NCBI GenBank assembly: GCA_965250025.1
Contig: OZ252283.1
Location: 2,976,001-3,040,000 of the forward strand
Source: CBDDLD01 sp965250025
Lineage (GTDB): Bacteria; Bacteroidota; Bacteroidia; Flavobacteriales; Flavobacteriaceae
Reading direction: 5' to 3'
Length of the DNA stretch: 64,000 bases
The position numbers were made by a program, and so were the translations under genes. The notes below the pieces were generated by a model. That model made no database searches, was not told the DNA's origin, and worked only from the letters and a program-made list of their open reading frames with translations. Of this stretch, positions 59,717-64,000 are shown piece by piece (the first letter of the stretch is position 1; the number at the start of each line of letters is the position of its first letter).

Positions 59717-61929
59717 AAGTTTAGTGTTAGGCCAACTAGAAAATTAGTAGTGGCTTGCGGATAAAATCCTGCATAATATCCTGTGGTAATACCTGTAGGG
59801 CTATTGGTATCTTCAAAATCAAAGGATCCAAAATATCCGTTTGACACATATTTTTCATTAAAGATGTTGTTAACTAAGCCCGTAAACACAACTGATTCAA
59901 AAATTGATTTGGTTTTTAGTGTATAGGTAACATTAAAATCATTCACAAAGAAGCTATCCAATTTTGAAATTGAATTTTCGGTATTGCTCATATATTGCTC
60001 GCCTACAAACTTACTTAAGAGGGACATTTGTAGATTGTTTATAGGTTGGAACACTATGGCATTGGCCGCAACAATCTCTGGAGAAAACGAGATATTGGTA
60101 TCAGAAAACCTTAGAGGTTCACCATTTGTAGGAACTATAATTTCGTCAATTTTATTTGAACTTAACGTAATATTAGGTTGTAAGGTGAGTTTTGATGTAA
60201 CAGGAACAACAGCTTCTAACTCCAATCCTAAACGGTAACTTTTATCTACATTTATTCTAATAGGATTTCCAACATCATCCAACGGTCCCTGAAGCACAAG
60301 TTGATCACTATATAGCATAAAATACGTATTGGCATTAAAACTAAAATTGCCCTTTTTATAACGCCAACCCAATTCAAAATCGTTAAGTTGTTCTGGATCT
60401 ATGTTATTATCACTTTCAAAATCAGTTCGGTTAGGTTCTCTATTGGCTCTGGCATAAGAGAAGTATAAACTATTGGCTTCATTTAAATCGTAAGTAACAC
60501 CCACTTTAGGATTAAAGAATGTAAAATCTTTGTCTATTTCAAAAGTGACCAAATCTGAAGTGTTTCCATAAGTCTTATAGGTTACATTTCTCACTTGTAT
60601 ATCTCCATATAAACTCACCTTATCATTTAGTCTATAATTGGCTTTTGCAAAAACAGACAAATCATTTTTTAAACTATTACCATCATAATAACGATCTCTG
60701 ATATCACTCTGACTCGCAAATTCTGCCCAAATCACTTCTCCAAAATGATCCCCGTCATAGTGGCTGAAAGAGCCCCCAAAAATCACATCGATTTCATTAT
60801 TCTTATAGTTTGCGCTAGCATTGATTACATAAAAATCATTATCTAACCAACGGCGACGAATAAGATCTGTAGTATTGACCGTTTCGCCATTTACCGTTAA
60901 TTCTTCAAAACCATAGGTTGAAAAATCGTCATCCTCTCTAAACTGCTCAAAATAACCTCTACCATACGTATAGTTTAAACCTAATGTTGTAGACCAATTA
61001 TTATTGTAGCGTTGGTTCCAGTGCAATTGATAATGGTCTTGATTATAATTATCGACTTCATTGTCATAAAATCGCGTATTGCCATCATCATCCGTGTACT
61101 CTCCTGATGGATTAAACTTACGGTCCTCTCTGAGTTGTTCTGCTGTAATTCCATTCCATGCCTGATAAGTAATCTCTTCACCTCCAAAAACTACAGCTTT
61201 AATCAATGTATTATCATCGACATAAGCGCCCTGAAGAAAATACGATTTAAGCTCTGTGGATGCTCTATCAATATAACCGTCAGATTCTATATTTGATAAG
61301 CGTCCTGCAATTTCAAAATGATCATTTAATAATCCTGTACTGAACTTGACCGTATGTTTTCGGGTATTAAAACTCCCAAAGGAATTAGATATCTCTCCTG
61401 AGGCTTCATTAGTTATTGCGTCTGTTAGCACATTTATACTGGCACCAAAAGCCCCAGATCCATTGGTAGATGTTCCGACGCCACGCTGCAATTGTAAACT
61501 CTCGACGGATGATGCAAAGTCACCTAAATTTACCCAAAAGGTTCCTAAAGACTCTGCATCGTTATACGGAATCCCATTAATGGTAACGTTAGTGGACTGC
61601 GGACTCACACCCCGAACTCTGATACCTGTATAACCTACTCCTGCTCCTGCATCACTGGTTGTAACAACTGAAGGCAGATAATTAAGTAAAACAGGAATGT
61701 CTTGCCCTAAGTTACGCTTTGCAATTTCTTTTTTAGATACGTTAGTATGAGTAATTGGCGATTTAGCGTCTACACGAACAGACTTAACTAAAACTTCGTC
61801 TAGCTTTTCTACTTTAACAGAATCTTGTTGTTGTTTTTGCCCGTAAACAGAACAAATTCCAAATAAAAAAATGAATAGTGATAATCTCTGCCTGCTTGTT
61901 TTTGAGAGATTGCTGAATAAATTTTTCAT
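59713..61929 (-). CDS. TonB-dependent receptor, TPP-riboswitch controlled (probable thiamine uptake)
   Basis: 738 residues from the ATG at 61929 (a GTG one codon earlier is also in frame). Signal peptide ends near CSVYGQ; no carboxypeptidase-D domain; plug with LPSVVTTSDAGAGVGYTGIRVRGVSPQSTNVTINGIPYND (about 87-126), then an outer-membrane barrel ending LVGLTLNF. A TPP riboswitch about 200 bases upstream shows regulation by thiamine pyrophosphate, so the cargo is probably thiamine or a precursor. Such TPP-linked solo TonB receptors are known in Bacteroidota. No thiamine enzyme genes follow. Confidence 0.9.
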   Translation of the reverse strand: MKNLFSNLSKTSRQRLSLFIFLFGICSVYGQKQQQDSVKVEKLDEVLVKSVRVDAKSPITHTNVSKKEIAKRNLGQDIPVLLNYLPSVVTTSDAGAGVGYTGIRVRGVSPQSTNVTINGIPYNDAESLGTFWVNLGDFASSVESLQLQRGVGTSTNGSGAFGASINVLTDAITNEASGEISNSFGSFNTRKHTVKFSTGLLNDHFEIAGRLSNIESDGYIDRASTELKSYFLQGAYVDDNTLIKAVVFGGEEITYQAWNGITAEQLREDRKFNPSGEYTDDDGNTRFYDNEVDNYNQDHYQLHWNQRYNNNWSTTLGLNYTYGRGYFEQFREDDDFSTYGFEELTVNGETVNTTDLIRRRWLDNDFYVINASANYKNNEIDVIFGGSFSHYDGDHFGEVIWAEFASQSDIRDRYYDGNSLKNDLSVFAKANYRLNDKVSLYGDIQVRNVTYKTYGNTSDLVTFEIDKDFTFFNPKVGVTYDLNEANSLYFSYARANREPNRTDFESDNNIDPEQLNDFELGWRYKKGNFSFNANTYFMLYSDQLVLQGPLDDVGNPIRINVDKSYRLGLELEAVVPVTSKLTLQPNITLSSNKIDEIIVPTNGEPLRFSDTNISFSPEIVAANAIVFQPINNLQMSLLSKFVGEQYMSNTENSISKLDSFFVNDFNVTYTLKTKSIFESVVFTGLVNNIFNEKYVSNGYFGSFDFEDTNSPTGITTGYYAGFYPQATTNFLVGLTLNF

Positions 61930-61931
61930 CA

Positions 61932-61952
61932 CGATTAAATAAAATATAATCG
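61932..61952 (-). promoter_or_regulatory. Hairpin over the TonB receptor ribosome-entry region
   Basis: CGATTA (61947-61952 as its complement) and TAATCG (61932-61937 as its complement) can pair directly upstream of the start codon. It may form the translational expression platform of the TPP riboswitch, though the two are about 170 bases apart. Confidence 0.35.
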
Positions 61953-62124
61953 AATAAAAAGAGGTTATTATTCTTTGGTTAATAATTAATTACTGAACGC
62001 TTTACGATTGCGATTAGCAAATAGTGGCTTTATTTCGAATCCTCTGTAATCAGATCCAGAAGTAAAACCAATATTAATGTCCTAATCGCGCTCGTTTTAA
62101 ATGTTTATAAAACATTTTTCATAA

Positions 62125-62200
62125 CGCTCGATTCCTAAACAGCATTACCTGTTCTAGGTTCAATGGGTATGATCTCAGCCACTTATTGGCACCCCTTTTT
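62125..62200 (-). promoter_or_regulatory. TPP (THI-box) riboswitch
   Basis: On the minus strand the conserved order is GGGGTGCC (62195-62188), GGCTGAGATCATACCC, AACCTAGAACAGGTAATGCTG, TTTAGGAA: all invariant parts of the thiamine pyrophosphate aptamer, including CTGAGA and the ACC-TAATGC segment. The receptor gene begins about 195 bases downstream, with a further hairpin near 62099-62119 (AAATGTTT/AAACATTT) that could act in the expression platform. Confidence 0.92.
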
Positions 62201-62257
62201 GAGAACGGTACAAAGATAATAAGTTATAGACATTTTCAACTATGAAATCAGGGTATT

Positions 62258-62662
62258 TTAATCTAAATCGGGTTTCTTACGATTGGCTTTTTTTTGACCT
62301 TGCCGACGTTTGTTTTCTAAGCGTTTATGTAATACCGCTTTAGGGACTTTGGTAAGAATACGATCTTTATCTTCTTTTAATGCTAGGTCTAACAAATTAA
62401 ATAATCGTTTTATGACTTGCGCTTTATTCTTGTGTTGGCTACGGTTGTTGCTACAGCTCAAAATTAGCACTCCTCTGGTGTTGATTCTCTTTTTAAAGAA
62501 TCCTTTCAGACGCATTTTTTCTTCCGCTGTAAACACTTTAGAGGCCTGAATATCAAAGTATAACTCAACCTTAGAAGACACTTTGTTTACGTGTTGACCT
62601 CCACTCCCCGAGCTTCTTATAGCTTTAAACTCTAACTCTGATATTAAGGTTTTGACCTCCAA
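62258..62662 (-). CDS. arfB: Peptidyl-tRNA hydrolase ArfB-like (GGQ) ribosome rescue factor
   Basis: 134 residues from a TTG at 62662. The GGQ motif lies in AIRSSGSGGQHVNKVSSKVEL (GGQ near 21-23), and a basic tail RRQGQKKANRKKP at the C-terminus enters the empty mRNA channel in ArfB. ArfB rescues stalled, non-stop ribosomes by hydrolysing peptidyl-tRNA. The size and the missing codon-recognition domain separate it from RF1/RF2. It follows the DUF4301 gene with no spacing (stop at 62664), so translational coupling may explain the TTG start. Confidence 0.92.
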   Translation of the reverse strand: MEVKTLISELEFKAIRSSGSGGQHVNKVSSKVELYFDIQASKVFTAEEKMRLKGFFKKRINTRGVLILSCSNNRSQHKNKAQVIKRLFNLLDLALKEDKDRILTKVPKAVLHKRLENKRRQGQKKANRKKPDLD

Positions 62663-62663
62663 T

Positions 62664-64000
62664 TTACTTAATTTGGTGTGGCGATTTTAGCAGATCATTT
62701 ACCGTTTTTACAGGATTGAATGTTATCAAGGGCACTTCTACAAAAATGCTATTCCAAAACGCCATACTTCCATTCCATAAGCCTGGTAGTTCTAATGCTT
62801 TTAAATCTTTGCCTACTTTAGTTTTCATAGTTATGAAGGCTGCTTTTTCGTCTACAAATTTAGTCAGATCAAATTTATTGCCTTTATAATCTCTGATACC
62901 ACATACAATATCCACCGGATTGAAATGTGTAGCATTCTTAAGAATTAATTTTTGTGATTTGTCCTTACTATTGATCTGAGCCGATTCTACAATTTGCAGA
63001 GATATGCTTCCGCTTTCACTCTTTACCCAAAATGGCCCACCTCCAGGTTCGCCTTCATTCTTAACCATACCACATACGCGAATGGGTCTGTTTAGTATTT
63101 CTCTTAGATACTCTATTTTATATTTCTCCGAATATTTCTCAAACTCCTCTGATATTTTCACATTCAGCTCCCGGGTTAAGAACTCCGCTATGAATGTTAA
63201 TTCATCTTCTGTAATTTCATTATTGTCCAAATCATTAAGAAACTGAAAGGCCTGCTCCTGAGCTCTTAACAGAATACCAGCTAATACCTTCTTGTATTTA
63301 GCAACCTCTTCTTTATACTTTTTTACAACGACATTATCTATGTTTTTTATAAAAATAACATCTGCATCTAACTCGTTTAAGTTTTTTAACAATGCGCCAT
63401 GTCCAGACGGTCTAAACAACAAACTCCCATCGTCATTTCTAAATGGCTTGTCTTTTAAGGTGACGGCAATAGTATCGGTAGACTCATGCTGGTATGAAAA
63501 GGAGATATCAAAATGTGAAGACGTTACCTGTTCAACTTTTTCTTCAATACGTTTGAATTCTTGGGCAAATTTATCTTTATAACGTTCGGAAATTGTAAAA
63601 TGTAATTTCGCACTATCATCCGATGATGAATAGAGTGCTGTTTCAAATAAATGTTCTTCAAATGCTGTTGAAATAACATTGTTATTGTATTCATGAAATG
63701 GCAATAGTCCTTTTGGTGAATTTCCAAAATTCAATTGGGTTTCATCTAACATCGTTTTTATGAAATGCCATGCTTGTTCATTCGGATTCAAACTGTCATA
63801 TTCAATTCCTGACGCCTTGAGTTGATCGAGAACTTGATTATAAAACGGAAATTTTTCAACCCCTACTATAAACAAGGCCAAGTCTTTTAAGTTATTCCTA
63901 TTGATGTATGAATTTACAGATTCCTGAGCTGTGTTATATTCTTTTATGAATTTGAATAAAAATTTAAACATTCGGGTGGCCGCTCCTGAAGCCGGAACAA
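62664..64000 (-). CDS. DUF4301 family protein (partial, 5' end off window)
   Basis: At least 445 codons; open to the right edge. The last in-window residues upstream of the first Met read VPASGAATRMFKFLF, the conserved N-terminal motif of DUF4301, so the Met at 63971 is internal and the true start lies outside. Other conserved parts: FGNSPKGLLPFHEY, HFTISERYKDKF, RPSGHGALLKNLNELDADVIFIKNIDNVV, RVCGMVKNEGEPGGGPFWV and LPGLWNGSMAFWNS. The nucleotide-like loops (SGAATR) and the acidic/His motifs suggest an enzyme acting on a nucleotide or sugar nucleotide; activity unknown. Followed directly by arfB. Confidence 0.88.
   Translation of the reverse strand, partial: VPASGAATRMFKFLFKFIKEYNTAQESVNSYINRNNLKDLALFIVGVEKFPFYNQVLDQLKASGIEYDSLNPNEQAWHFIKTMLDETQLNFGNSPKGLLPFHEYNNNVISTAFEEHLFETALYSSSDDSAKLHFTISERYKDKFAQEFKRIEEKVEQVTSSHFDISFSYQHESTDTIAVTLKDKPFRNDDGSLLFRPSGHGALLKNLNELDADVIFIKNIDNVVVKKYKEEVAKYKKVLAGILLRAQEQAFQFLNDLDNNEITEDELTFIAEFLTRELNVKISEEFEKYSEKYKIEYLREILNRPIRVCGMVKNEGEPGGGPFWVKSESGSISLQIVESAQINSKDKSQKLILKNATHFNPVDIVCGIRDYKGNKFDLTKFVDEKAAFITMKTKVGKDLKALELPGLWNGSMAFWNSIFVEVPLITFNPVKTVNDLLKSPHQIK

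Overview
The window is ordinary chromosome from a marine-type member of the Flavobacteriaceae (Bacteroidota). Evidence: low GC with A/T-rich spacers; many TAnnTTTG-type (-7) promoter motifs; a type IX secretion C-terminal domain; several Bacteroidota-restricted families (DUF4271, DUF4296, DUF3098, DUF3127, DUF4301, DUF6252-like); DnaE with a fused N-terminal exonuclease; and a long C-terminal tail on ribosomal protein S16. I see no rRNA, tRNA, CRISPR array, prophage or insertion sequence.

Layout. 1-9.2 kb: start of dnaE (runs off the left edge), a calcium-repeat lipoprotein, rpsP / rimM-trmN6, a glutaryl-CoA dehydrogenase-like gene, a phosphoesterase and an AraC regulator. 9.2-14.2 kb (minus): an Fe-S/redox group (Mrp, NifU-like, ferredoxin-NADP reductase, 2Fe-2S ferredoxin) interrupted by a four-helix-bundle (S23) cassette, then trmB-lysE-ATL. 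14.3-22.7 kb: a MurG-like glycosyltransferase, a PhoR/PhoB-type pair, a T9SS-secreted lamin-tail protein, a LuxE-like enzyme, a YHS protein and tyrS. 22.7-35.5 kb: an epimerase, DUF4296-pyrC-polyprenol-P-mannose synthase, DUF4271-hemD, pckA, DUF423, saccharopine dehydrogenase with an Lrp regulator, and a four-gene two-component operon around an unknown small protein. 36.3-51.9 kb: leuS, ftsX, a lipoprotein, DUF3098, then uppP, truB and a TonB-like protein. From 51.9 kb: thioredoxin-like, tag, DUF2490, aat, DUF3127, flavin reductase, histidine kinase, HIT, greA, a Rieske-like lipoprotein, a TPP-riboswitch-controlled TonB receptor, arfB and DUF4301 (runs off the right edge).

The most interesting part is 40.9-49.5 kb. 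A compact minus-strand operon encodes a TonB-dependent receptor without SusD, an MGH1/GH63-like glycoside hydrolase, a GNAT acetyltransferase, an SSS sodium symporter and a GlxK-type glycerate kinase. It is divergent from a LacI regulator with a 28-bp palindromic operator between them. Together they read as a system to import glucosyl- or mannosylglycerate (compatible solutes of marine cyanobacteria and red algae), split it, and send the glycerate into lower glycolysis. The block sits between DUF3098 and uppP, which I expect to be adjacent in relatives, so it looks like an insertion. A 15-bp exact copy of half the LacI operator lies inside the promoter of the glutaryl-CoA dehydrogenase-like gene 43 kb away.

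Other signals worth attention: a structured greA leader with a terminator-like hairpin at its 5' end; a possible small RNA beside aat; a ferredoxin gene whose only family-length start codon is ATC, next to the S23 cassette; an SSB-like acidic tail on the DUF3127 protein; and inverted repeats flanking leuS. Functions are assigned from motifs and remembered family features; no database search was run.
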